Source: Bog-473 sp963781955 (GTDB taxonomy: Bacteria; Actinomycetota; Acidimicrobiia; Acidimicrobiales; RAAP-2). Taken from it: DNA of 64,000 nt. The translations under genes were made by a program, and so were the position numbers. The DNA is taken from contig CAWAHU010000003.1 in assembly GCA_963781955.1 (NCBI GenBank), positions 124,001-188,000 on the forward strand, given 5' to 3'. The notes below the pieces were generated by a model that was not told the DNA's origin, did no database searches, and saw only the letters and a program-made list of their open reading frames with translations. This document shows, one piece after another, positions 51,941-59,469 of this stretch. How positions within the stretch are numbered: the stretch's first letter is position 1; each line of letters opens with the position of its first letter.

Positions 51941-52475
51941 GCTCGCGGGTATGAGCGTACCTATGGCAATCCTTGGACTCCTCGATCGCGAACCGAGCCA
52001 CGGGTATGACCTCAAACGCGACTACGACACCTTCTTTGGTCGAGGTCGACCGCTTCCATACGGCCAGGTGTACGCCACCTTGGGCCGACTCGCGCGGGAC
52101 GGAAAGGCGGTCACCGGGGAAGCTGAACCCGGCGCCGGCCCGGACCGCAAGCGCTACAGGATCACCGAGAGTGGCAAGGAGGAGATAGAGGCATGGCTCT
52201 CTGAACCGGTCCCGGCCGAGCCTCATCTCCAAACGGACCTGTTCGTGAAGGTCGTGCTCTCCCTCATGCTCGATCGACCAGCTGAGGACTACCTCGACAC
52301 ACAACGAGCAGCGCACCTGCGCCGGATGCGCGAGCTCACCGAGCTCAAGCAGCGAGGGTCCCTCGTCGATGCACTGCTCGCCGACCACGGGCTCTTCCAC
52401 CTGGAAGCCGATCTTCGATGGATCGACATCACGGCAGCGCGACTCACATTGCTCGCCGAAGTGGTTCGGTCGTGA
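51939..52475 (+). CDS. PadR-family transcriptional regulator
   Basis: A 178-residue PadR repressor. The winged helix is MAILGLLDREPSHGYDLKRDYDTFF, then PYGQVYATLGRLARDGKAVTGE and RKRYRITESGKEEIEAWLSEP, followed by a helical dimerisation domain (LVDALLADHGLFHLEADLRWIDITAARL). Members sense toxic small molecules and control exporters, and the next genes form an ABC exporter overlapping by GTGA. The ATG at 51939 lies 8 nt after TATACA (leaderless type). ATG 51951 (MSVPMAILGLL) is an alternative closer to the family start. Confidence 0.9.
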   Translation: MLAGMSVPMAILGLLDREPSHGYDLKRDYDTFFGRGRPLPYGQVYATLGRLARDGKAVTGEAEPGAGPDRKRYRITESGKEEIEAWLSEPVPAEPHLQTDLFVKVVLSLMLDRPAEDYLDTQRAAHLRRMRELTELKQRGSLVDALLADHGLFHLEADLRWIDITAARLTLLAEVVRS

Positions 52476-53188
52476 CGAGCGCCTTGCCACCTTCGAGGGT
52501 TGAAGTCGAAGAAACCATCATCGAGGCACGCGAGCTGGTGCTCTCCTTCGGAGAGACGCCTGCGCTGCGAGGGGCCAGCCTTTCTGTCGACCGCGGCGAA
52601 GTGCTAGCCATCATGGGACCGAGCGGCTCAGGCAAGTCCACGCTGCTCTACTGCCTCGCAGGCATCCTCACTCCCGACACGGGCGAGGTCTTTTTCGACG
52701 GTGAGCGCTTGGACACCTTGCGTGAGAAGGATCGGTCCAAGCTTCGTCGGGACCGCTTCGGCTTCGTATTCCAGTTCGGTCAGCTCGTACCAGAGCTCAC
52801 GGCGGCGGAGAACGTGGCGCTGCCCTTATTGCTCAGCGGCACGCCTCGGACAGACGCACTCGTTGCGGCGGCAGTCTGGTTCGAGCGACTCGATCTCGAA
52901 GGCATGGAGAGCCATCGCACGGGCGAGATGTCGGGCGGTCAGGCCCAGCGGGTCGCTCTGGCGCGTGGACTCGTAAACCAGCCAGATGTGCTCTTCGCCG
53001 ACGAACCCACAGGATCGCTCGACTCGCTCAATGGCGAGCTGGTCATGGATCTACTGACGCGCGCAGCACGCGAGCAGGGCACGACGGTGGTGATCGTCAC
53101 CCACGAGGCTCGGGTCGCTGCGTTTGCCGACCGAGAGGTGATCGTGCGTGACGGGATCGTCGCCTCAAGAACAGCTGCTTCTCGATGA
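52472..53188 (+). CDS. MacB/LolD-type ABC transporter ATPase
   Basis: A 238-residue ATPase with Walker A IMGPSGSGKSTLLYCLAG, Q-loop FGFVFQFGQLVPELTAAENVALPL, signature MSGGQAQRVALARGL, Walker B VLFADEPTGSLDS and the H-loop VVIVTHEARVA. This is the MacB/FtsE group that pairs with FtsX-like permeases. The GTG overlaps the PadR stop, and its own stop overlaps the permease start. It is probably an exporter of a toxic or antimicrobial compound under PadR control; substrate unknown. Confidence 0.92.
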   Translation: MTSALPPSRVEVEETIIEARELVLSFGETPALRGASLSVDRGEVLAIMGPSGSGKSTLLYCLAGILTPDTGEVFFDGERLDTLREKDRSKLRRDRFGFVFQFGQLVPELTAAENVALPLLLSGTPRTDALVAAAVWFERLDLEGMESHRTGEMSGGQAQRVALARGLVNQPDVLFADEPTGSLDSLNGELVMDLLTRAAREQGTTVVIVTHEARVAAFADREVIVRDGIVASRTAASR

Positions 53189-55426
53189 TTCGACTCGGAC
53201 TGCACCTCACCCTGCGCAGCGGTCGGGAGGCGCTCGTGCGCGTGGCCGTCACTGCCGCAGCAGTCGCTCTCGGCGTCAGTCTCCTAATGTGTGTCCTGGC
53301 TGGTGTGAACGGACTGCGCGCCCAGGCTGATCGAGCCGCATGGCTCAACACGTCGGCGCAGACGGCAGCGTCGTCAACAGGAGCGACGGTCAACCCACTG
53401 TGGTGGCTCTACACCGTGGACGAGTACGGCGCACAGGCGATCGACCGTGTCGACGTAGCTACGACGGGCCGGAACTCGCCGACGCCGCCTGGGATTCGCC
53501 ACATTCCATCTGCCGGCGAGTACTACGCGTCACCGGCCCTTGAGCGTCTCATCGCATCCGTTCCGCAGAGTGAGCTCGGCGACCGATTCCCCGGAAAGTT
53601 GGTAGGGCCGATCGATCCTGCTGCCCTTCCATCACCCGATTCTCTGGTCGCCATCGTTGGTCATGACGCCCGCACGTTCTCCCACGTGCATGGGGTACAA
53701 CAAGTTCGAGGAATCCAGCACACCTTGGCCAACTGCTACAGCTGCCAGAGCAACAGCGGGAGCGGAAGCGCACCGATCCTCAAGTGGATCTTGGCTGGCG
53801 TCGCCGTCGTACTTCTTGTGCCGGTGCTCATCCTGATCGCCACAGCCAGTCGCTTGTCTGCGGCAAGGAGGGAGGAGCGCTTCGCTGCCATGCGGCTCGT
53901 GGGTGCGACCCCCCATCAGGTCTCAGTGATTGCGGCGGTGGAGGCATCTGTGGCGGCGTTCGCGGGAGTGGTTCTCGGCTTTGCGCTCTACATTCCACTC
54001 CGGCTGCTCTTGGCCCACGTCCCGTTCACTGGCGCGCAGCTTGCTCCGGATGACCTTTCGCTCACGTTGAGCGACCTCCTCCTCGTGATCATCGGCGTTC
54101 CGATCGCTGCGATTGCCTCCGCTCGCGCGGGACTGCGTCGAGTCCGGATCTCGCCGCTCGGTGTAACGCGACGCGCCCCATCGACACCTCCTTCGACCCG
54201 CCCGGGTGATCCCACTGGTTGGTGGCATCGCGCTGCTCGCCTATTTCGCCATCGCCGGCAAGCCGCAGAGCAACAGCAGCCAGCTATTGGAGCTCGTCGG
54301 AGGCTTGCTGTTGATCTTGGTGGGCTTGATGCTCGCAGGGCCCTGGTTGACGAGGATCGGATCGCTGCTCATGGCCGTTCGGGCCAATCGAGCTGCCACC
54401 CTGATCGCCGGCCGCCGGCTCCTTGACAATCCTCGGGCGGCGTTCCGCTCCATCAGCGGTCTGGTGCTCGCCCTCTTCGTCACGAGCGCAGCGATCGGTG
54501 CACTCGGCTCGATCGTTGCCTCGACCTCCCAAGTGGGGAGCTCGAGGTCGGCAACCACGCTCGCAGCTCAGTTCTGCGGGCTCACCAACCCGTGCAACAG
54601 TTCCAACTCGCTCCGCACGATCCCTGCCGGGACACTCGCGGAACTCGACGGTGTGCCTGGGGTGCGCAACGTGGCCCTGATCCACGTCGATCCTTCGCCG
54701 ACACAGCGGATGAACGGCGTGGGCGTGATCTCCTGCGAGGCACTCGCCACAACCCCCGCTATCGGCAAGTGTGCGCCAGGAGCGATGGTTGCGAGCGTTG
54801 GGATCTTCGTCGGAGACAACGAAGTCGCCAAGGCGCCGTCGGAGACTGTTTGGCCCTCTGCGCCTCTGAGTGCTGCGAGCGTCGCAGACCTTCCCGTCGA
54901 GGCTGTCATCGTTGCCACGGATGGCGCGCCCAGCTCCATAGAGCGAGCTCGAACAGCGCTGATTCAGTCGTTCCCAAACGAAGGGCCGCCCGTCGTGATC
55001 CATACGGTTGGGCCAAGTGAAGAGCGACTCCTGGCGATGGTCCGCAACCTGACGCAGGTGATCGTGGTGGCAAGCTTGGTTATTGCAGCGTGCAGCCTTG
55101 CGGTGAACATCGCCGCCGGACTGAGCGAGCGCAAGCGCCCCTTCAGCCTGCTCCGCCTCGCTGGCGTGCCAATAGCCGTCCTGCGCCGTGTGATCGTGCT
55201 GGAGAGCGCCTTGCCGCTGCTCCTCGTGGCGGCTGTGTCGATTGCAGTGGGACTCCTGGCCGCCGCCCTTTTCCTTAAGTCACAACTCGATTTCGTGTTC
55301 CGAATGCCCGGCATCACCTTCTGGGCAACGGTCATCGGTGGACTGGTGGTGTCGCTGTTGATCATCGCCTCGACGTTCCCGCTCCTGGGTCGGATGACCG
55401 GCCCCGAGGTGGCGCGTAACGAGTGA
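53185..55426 (+). pseudogene. FtsX-family ABC permease, split by a frameshift
   Basis: One permease of about 745 residues is read in two frames. The first frame (from ATG 53185) has an N-terminal helix (VAVTAAAVALGVSLLMCVLAG), an extracytoplasmic domain, and the FtsX core (WILAGVAVVLLVPVLILIATASRLSAARREERFAAMRLVGATPHQVSVIAAVEASVAAFAG). It is coherent up to about ISPLGVTRRAPSTPPS. From 54206 the homology continues one base over as VIPLVGGIALLAYFAIAGKPQ..., with a second FtsX domain near the end (SLVIAACSLAVNIAAGLSERKRPFSLLRLAGVPIAVLRRVIVLESALPLLL). The shift lies at about 54190-54206. It may be a real mutation or a sequencing error. Confidence 0.8.
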
Positions 55427-55451
55427 TGTGCCTGTGTCCCCTAATGGCAGC

Positions 55452-55620
55452 GGATCAGTCTTCCAGAGAGACTGATCTCCGAGCCGCCGATCGGGCAGCA
55501 CTGTTGTCCCCCGGACCTTGAGTCCTAGCGTTAGATCGTGCCCCGGTCGGTCGGTGAGGAGACTGACGGCTGTTGGGGTGTCGTGCCCAGAGCACTGATC
55601 CATTAGGTCGCCGCTGCACT
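55452..55620 (+). ncRNA. IS110 bridge RNA (candidate) with target and donor loops
   Basis: A 5' hairpin with a 9-bp perfect stem (55453-55461 with 55469-55477) is followed by two guide loops. The target loop is closed by GGGCA/TGCCC (55493-55497, 55539-55543) and holds an internal hairpin GGAC-CTTGA-GTCC (55513-55525). Its left guide is TGTCCCC (55505-55511) and right guide AGCGTTAG (55527-55534). The donor loop has an internal hairpin GTGC-CCAGA-GCAC (55583-55595), left guide GGGTGTC (55576-55582) and right guide CCATTAG (55600-55606). The guides match the flanks and the element ends. Exact RNA ends are not known. Confidence 0.8.
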
Positions 55621-55659
55621 CCTCCAGGCTCGAGCAGAGCAGGTGAAAGGGAGGAAGCG

Positions 55660-56874
55660 ATGATCTTCGTCGGTGTGGATTGGGCCGAAGACCATCACGA
55701 TGTCTGCGTGATGGACGAGGCCGGAGAGATTCTTGGGAAACGTCGTATTGCCGACGGCGTCGAGGGCTTGGCCGAACTCCATGGCCTGGTTGGTATGCAT
55801 GCCGAAGAGCCAGAAGAGGCGGCAGTCGGCATTGAGATCGATCGCGGCCTGCTCGTGACAGCGCTGCTCGCTGCGGGCTACGACGTCTATGCGATCAACC
55901 CGATGGCTGCCTCGAGGTATCGGGACCGCCATTCCACCTCGGGGGCAAAGTCAGACCCCGGCGATGCCAAGGTCCTCGCCGACTTGGTGCGCACCGATCG
56001 GCACAACCACCGCCAAGTCTCCGGAGACACCGAGGCGGTCGAAGGAGTCAAGATCATCGGCCGGGCCCACCAGAACGCCATCTGGGGTCGTCAGCGCCAG
56101 GTCAATGCCCTGCGGTCGTCGCTGCGGGAGTACTACCCCGGCGCCCTGGCCGCCTTTGGGACCGACCTGTGGGGCGCCGATGCCATTTCGGTGCTCTCCA
56201 TCGCCCCGACGCCGGCAATCGGGCGCCAGCTCTCACGCTCGAAGATCATGTCGGCGCTGCGACGTGGCGGACGGAGTCGCAACCTCGAGAGGAGGGCCGA
56301 GGAGATCCAGGCAGCCCTGCGGGCTACCTACCTCGAAGCGCCCACGGGCATCGCCGAAGCTCACGGCGAAGTGGCCCGGTCGTCGCTCTCGCTCATCGAG
56401 GCCTACACGAAACAGATCGCCGCGCTCGAGATCTCGCTGGCCGAGCATTTTGAGCAGCACCCGGACGCCAAGGTCGTCCTCTCCCTGCCAGGACTCGGGA
56501 CGATCCTCGGCGCTCGGGTACTCGGTGAGTTCGGTGATGACCGGACTCGCTATGCCAACGCCAAGTCTCGCAAAAACTACGGCGGGACGTCCCCGGTCAC
56601 CAAGGCCTCGGGACGGAGCCGGGTCGTGCTAGCCCGCTACGCCCGGAACCGCCGGCTCGCCGCCGCCCTTGACAGGTGGGCCTTCTGCTCCCTCACGCAT
56701 TCGGCAGGTGCACGGCGCTACTACGACGAGCTCAGAGGCCGCGGGAAGACCCACGGCCAAGCCAACCGTCAGCTGGCCAACCGCTGGGTGGGCATCCTCC
56801 ACCACTGCCTCGATCGAGACGAGCTGTATTGCGAGGACATCGCCTGGCGAGCGGACTCCGACCTCGCCGCTTGA
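55660..56874 (+). CDS. IS110-family DEDD transposase
   Basis: A 404-residue transposase with the N-terminal RuvC-like DEDD domain (Asp7 in VGVDWAEDHHDVCVMD, Glu in VGIEIDRGLLVTAL, DPGDAKVLADLVRTD). The C-terminal Tnp domain with LSLPGLGTILGARVLGEFGD and KNYGGTSPVTKASGRS holds the Ser nucleophile of the family, near KASG. The frame is intact. The ATG at 55660 has a GGGAGGAAGCG site. It would use the bridge RNA encoded just upstream to join donor and target. Confidence 0.93.
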   Translation: MIFVGVDWAEDHHDVCVMDEAGEILGKRRIADGVEGLAELHGLVGMHAEEPEEAAVGIEIDRGLLVTALLAAGYDVYAINPMAASRYRDRHSTSGAKSDPGDAKVLADLVRTDRHNHRQVSGDTEAVEGVKIIGRAHQNAIWGRQRQVNALRSSLREYYPGALAAFGTDLWGADAISVLSIAPTPAIGRQLSRSKIMSALRRGGRSRNLERRAEEIQAALRATYLEAPTGIAEAHGEVARSSLSLIEAYTKQIAALEISLAEHFEQHPDAKVVLSLPGLGTILGARVLGEFGDDRTRYANAKSRKNYGGTSPVTKASGRSRVVLARYARNRRLAAALDRWAFCSLTHSAGARRYYDELRGRGKTHGQANRQLANRWVGILHHCLDRDELYCEDIAWRADSDLAA

Positions 56875-57015
56875 CAGCTTCCGCGCTTGGGTGTCTAACG
56901 CTGCCGGGATGGTGGGCACTTCGCAGCACGGGATAGCCGATTGATCCCTCCGAGACCGAACGGAATCCGCGAGTGTGGTCGGTCATTGGCGGCCACCCGC
57001 CCGAGCGCCGAGTTG

Positions 57016-57345
57016 TCACGGCGCCTGCGAGAGCAGGCGCCGCACGGCGAGATCGAGCTCGGGTATGTCATTGTCAATGGTGGCCTGGACGATGGCGTGT
57101 GATGTGTCGAAGTACCGATGAGCGAGGCGATCGCGCATCCCTGCGATTTCCTCCCAGGGAAGGCCAGGTTCCTTCTCGAGCAGGGGAGGACTCAGTCGCT
57201 TCACGGCCTCACCGATCTCGATCAGCCGGAGTCGAACGGCATCGAAGATCATGCCGTCACTCAGGTCGCCTCGCTCTTGATAGTGGCGAATCGCTCCAAT
57301 GGCATCGACGATGTCGGCTAACCACTCGCGGTCGTGGCGGCTCAT
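57016..57345 (-). CDS. HEPN-domain toxin (HepT-like, DUF86)
   Basis: A 109-residue HEPN protein. The RNase motif R-x4-H-x-Y is present as R71-DRLA-H76-R-Y78. The family core is ADIVDAIGAIRHYQERGDLSD...RLRLIEIGEAVKRLSPPLLEKEPGLPWEEIAGMRDRLAHRYF. HepT toxins cleave RNA and are neutralised by the partner nucleotidyltransferase, which AMPylates the Tyr near the motif. The ATG overlaps the antitoxin stop (ATGA), so the antitoxin is translated first. Confidence 0.92.
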   Translation of the reverse strand: MSRHDREWLADIVDAIGAIRHYQERGDLSDGMIFDAVRLRLIEIGEAVKRLSPPLLEKEPGLPWEEIAGMRDRLAHRYFDTSHAIVQATIDNDIPELDLAVRRLLSQAP

Positions 57346-57872
57346 AGGGGGATCGCCTCCCTCTCCGCCTCAGCACGCACCGCCTCTCGTAGGCCTTCGG
57401 CCGGTACGACATCGACAGGCACGCCGAGGACGTCACTGAGTTCTCGCTCCAATCGCCCCAACGTGACAAGGCTCGACCGAGGCGACAGGTCGACCATGAT
57501 GTCGATGTCACTATCAGAAGTGTCCTCTCCACGGGCAACACTCCCGAACACTTTGACGTTGGAGGCGCCGTTCGTCTTGGCGACGGCCAGGACCTGACGG
57601 CGGCGCTGCCGGAGACGGCGTCCGAGGGGCGTGTCGGGTAAGCCGGGACGAGCGTCCACCGTCGGCTCAAGCCGGACGTCGAGCCGATGCCCGGTGGCGG
57701 CAATGAGTCGCTCAAGTGTGGTGAACGCCGGCTCTCGACGTCCGGACTCGTACGCACTGACGACGCTCTGCGCAACGTGCGCCCGCCGGGCGACGTCGGT
57801 TTGCGAGAGGTTGGCTCGGGAGCGCGCTTCGCGGAGCAGTGCGGCCGGAGCACTTGGCGTGGACTTCTCCAT
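57342..57872 (-). CDS. XRE-nucleotidyltransferase fusion antitoxin (MntA-like)
   Basis: A 176-residue protein with two domains. Residues 11-65 are an XRE helix-turn-helix (LREARSRANLSQTDVARRAHVAQSVVSAYESGRREP). Residues 90-170 form a minimal nucleotidyltransferase (KVFGSVARGEDTSDSDIDIMVD; Gly110-Ser111, Asp122 and Asp124). In known MntA/HepT pairs the nucleotidyltransferase AMPylates the toxin; here the fused XRE domain could also regulate the promoter. It precedes the HEPN gene with ATGA overlap. Confidence 0.9.
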   Translation of the reverse strand: MEKSTPSAPAALLREARSRANLSQTDVARRAHVAQSVVSAYESGRREPAFTTLERLIAATGHRLDVRLEPTVDARPGLPDTPLGRRLRQRRRQVLAVAKTNGASNVKVFGSVARGEDTSDSDIDIMVDLSPRSSLVTLGRLERELSDVLGVPVDVVPAEGLREAVRAEAEREAIPL

Positions 57873-57924
57873 GAACTACAGCATATAGCGGATTGTCTAT
57901 TACCGTGCTGACAGCGGGCTCCCC

Positions 57925-57976
57925 GACTCCGAGTGAGGGAGACCGCACTTCGCCATCCCCGCGAAATCCCCGCGCG
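57925..57976. repeat. Short repeats near attR matching the left end
   Basis: GACTCCGAGTG (57925-57935) differs by one base from the left-end GAGTCCGAGTG repeats. CCCCGCGAAATCCCCGCGCG (57957-57976) is identical to 49003-49022. The order is mirrored with respect to att. Confidence 0.7.
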
Positions 57977-58094
57977 GCACGGGATAACAGGGGATGACAG
58001 GGAGTGCCAACGGGGACCGGCAATTGGCCTCTCATCAGGTACTTTCTCCGAAATCGCAGATCAGCGACCACGCCGAGAATGCCCCCAGAAGCGC

Positions 58095-58141
58095 CTGGCA
58101 GTCAAGAGGTTCGTGGGTTCAAGTCCCATCGCCTCCACAAA
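58095..58141. repeat. attR of the tRNA-Ala element
   Basis: An identical 47-bp copy of the tRNA-Ala 3' half (48902-48948). Only the 3' half is present, so no functional tRNA is encoded here. Confidence 0.92.
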
Positions 58142-58180
58142 CAAAGGCCACCATCTCGTCCTCGAGCACCGCCGAGGTGA

Positions 58181-58200
58181 GGTTGGTGCGTGCACCAACC
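58181..58200. promoter_or_regulatory. Perfect inverted repeat outside attR
   Basis: GGTTGGTGC-GT-GCACCAACC is a 9-bp perfect palindrome with a 2-nt centre. It lies about 190 bp upstream of the small membrane-protein genes and could be an operator. No regulator gene is adjacent. Confidence 0.4.
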
Positions 58201-58394
58201 AGCCGGGCGTCATGGTGGGAAAGCGGACGCCTTCGTCGGACCTTCAGGAGGGACCTTCGGCCCTGCTTACCAGGTCATTCGCTCGATAGGGTGTTTGGGG
58301 AGGCGCGTTTGCACCCCCGCAGTAGAAGAGAGATCGTGAGGTGCGATCAGAGCGGATCGCCCTGGCGTGTCGGCTACCACCCCGAGGAGGTTCC

Positions 58395-58643
58395 ATGGTG
58401 GCAGTAGGGGCTGCGCTGGCCACCGAAAGGGGGGGCCACCGGGTAGTGATCACCGCGGACGAAGTGCGAATCGAAACGCCGCCAATCGAACATCTCGTGT
58501 TCTACGCCGGTCTCGGCGTACTGGCCGCCATCGAGATCATCGAGTGGCCGGTGGCCTTACTCCTGACTGCTGGCCACCTTCTCGCGGACTTGACGAATCG
58601 ACCGGCCTTGCAAGGGCTCGGAGAAGTGCTCGAGGAGGTCTGA
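58395..58643 (+). CDS. Small membrane protein upstream of the P-type ATPase
   Basis: An 82-residue protein starting ATG 58395 with a GAGGAGG site. A basic stretch (GGHRVVITADEVRIETPP) leads to one membrane segment (HLVFYAGLGVLAAIEIIEWPVALLLTAGHLLADL). No family recognised. It heads a rightward series of small genes and the P-type ATPase. Confidence 0.7.
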   Translation: MVAVGAALATERGGHRVVITADEVRIETPPIEHLVFYAGLGVLAAIEIIEWPVALLLTAGHLLADLTNRPALQGLGEVLEEV

Positions 58644-58718
58644 CAAACCAGGTCGACGGGAAATCGGCATCCGAACGAACCGAATCATCTTTACGGCCAG
58701 CCGGAAGAAGGAGAAGAA

Positions 58719-58979
58719 ATGCCGGAGGGCATTACCAAAATTGGCAGCGCACCACGAAAGACGGCGACAAGGCGAAGTGAGACCCATGCGGACGCGAGCG
58801 CCAATGGGCACGATGTCTACGTCATGCCAATCGTCCACCTGACCGTTCCGGAGACGGCGGTACGTGCCGGGTTCTGGGCTGTGCTGGCGGGTGCCACACT
58901 ACTTGGAGCGGTCGATCTTCCGTTGGCCGCGCTGATCGGCGCGGGCGTGCTCGTGGCGAGACACCATCGCTCAAGTTGA
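58719..58979 (+). CDS. Small membrane protein upstream of the P-type ATPase (second)
   Basis: An 86-residue protein with GGAAGAAGGAGAAG before ATG 58719. The N-terminus is basic and polar; a conserved-looking YVMPIVHLTVPETAV precedes a hydrophobic pair of segments (AGFWAVLAGATLLGAVDLPLAALIGAGVLVARH). The composition is similar to the preceding gene, perhaps by duplication. Function unknown. Confidence 0.7.
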   Translation: MPEGITKIGSAPRKTATRRSETHADASANGHDVYVMPIVHLTVPETAVRAGFWAVLAGATLLGAVDLPLAALIGAGVLVARHHRSS

Positions 58980-59211
58980 GCGTGCCAGATGCACCTATGC
59001 GCGGCGCCGATGCTCCGAGGATGCGACGTGATGTAACACGAGGCGGACAGGGCGCCTTGTCGTTCGAGATGCCACGAGCGCAACTCACCGCACCAAGTGC
59101 GCGGAAGGGTTTACCAACTTTTCGCCACTTCGACACCCTTCGGCCGCGTCCCGTTCACCTACTCCCACTACGGTCACCGGGAGAGCTACACCGACACGGT
59201 GAGGGGGTTCG

Positions 59212-59349
59212 ATGGAATTGTTCGTCGAATGGTTGCTCCTTGAACTGGCAGCTATCGCTCTGCAGGTGGCGATCCTGCGGATCTTGCACTGGGTCCGGGG
59301 GCAGTCGCTGTCTCCAGAGAGGCCCGTCTCGATGGCAGTGGCTGCATAG
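59212..59349 (+). CDS. 45-residue small protein before the P-type ATPase
   Basis: The ATG at 59212 follows GAGGGGG and the frame encodes MELFVEWLLLELAAIALQVAILRILHWVRGQSLSPERPVSMAVAA. The hydrophobic stretch suggests a single membrane helix or amphipathic anchor. It ends about 120 nt before the likely ATPase start and may be an accessory subunit. This is inferred from position and composition. Confidence 0.55.
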   Translation: MELFVEWLLLELAAIALQVAILRILHWVRGQSLSPERPVSMAVAA

Positions 59350-59469
59350 ACCAAGCGGGGTGCCGCACTCAGCCTCGCATGAGGGTTGGGCCCGCGGCGC
59401 GCCCCTTCGATCGCGGTTCGGGACCGAGAGGGGTCGAGAGCCAGATGCCCGCCTAATGCCGGTCGTGGC

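Larger units (their letters stand above)
55441..56896 (+). mobile_element. IS110-family insertion sequence with bridge RNA
   Basis: The ends are inferred from the bridge RNA guides. Core CT dinucleotides are at 55441-55442 and 56895-56896. The left end begins AATGGCAG at 55443, and the right end finishes TTGGGTGT at 56894. The element is about 1.45 kb, has no terminal inverted repeats and carries a single transposase, as normal for IS110. The uninterrupted target would read TGTGTCCC-CT-AACGCTGCC. Confidence 0.85.
48902..58141. mobile_element. 9.2-kb integrative element in tRNA-Ala (integrase, HUH Rep, exporter, HEPN/MNT)
   Basis: It is bounded by identical 47-bp repeats of the tRNA-Ala 3' half. 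Just inside the left end are an intact tyrosine integrase and an HUH-type replication initiator, as in replicative actinobacterial elements such as the pSAM2 group. Cargo is a PadR regulator with an ABC/FtsX exporter, an IS110 element and a HEPN/MNT pair. No FtsK-like transfer protein, Xis or relaxase was seen, so it could be a reduced or mobilisable form. Confidence 0.88.

Noticed and set aside
58095..58141. Possible second tRNA-Ala
   Set aside because: Only the part from the anticodon loop to the 3' end is present; there is no D-arm or 5' acceptor strand, so it is an att site.
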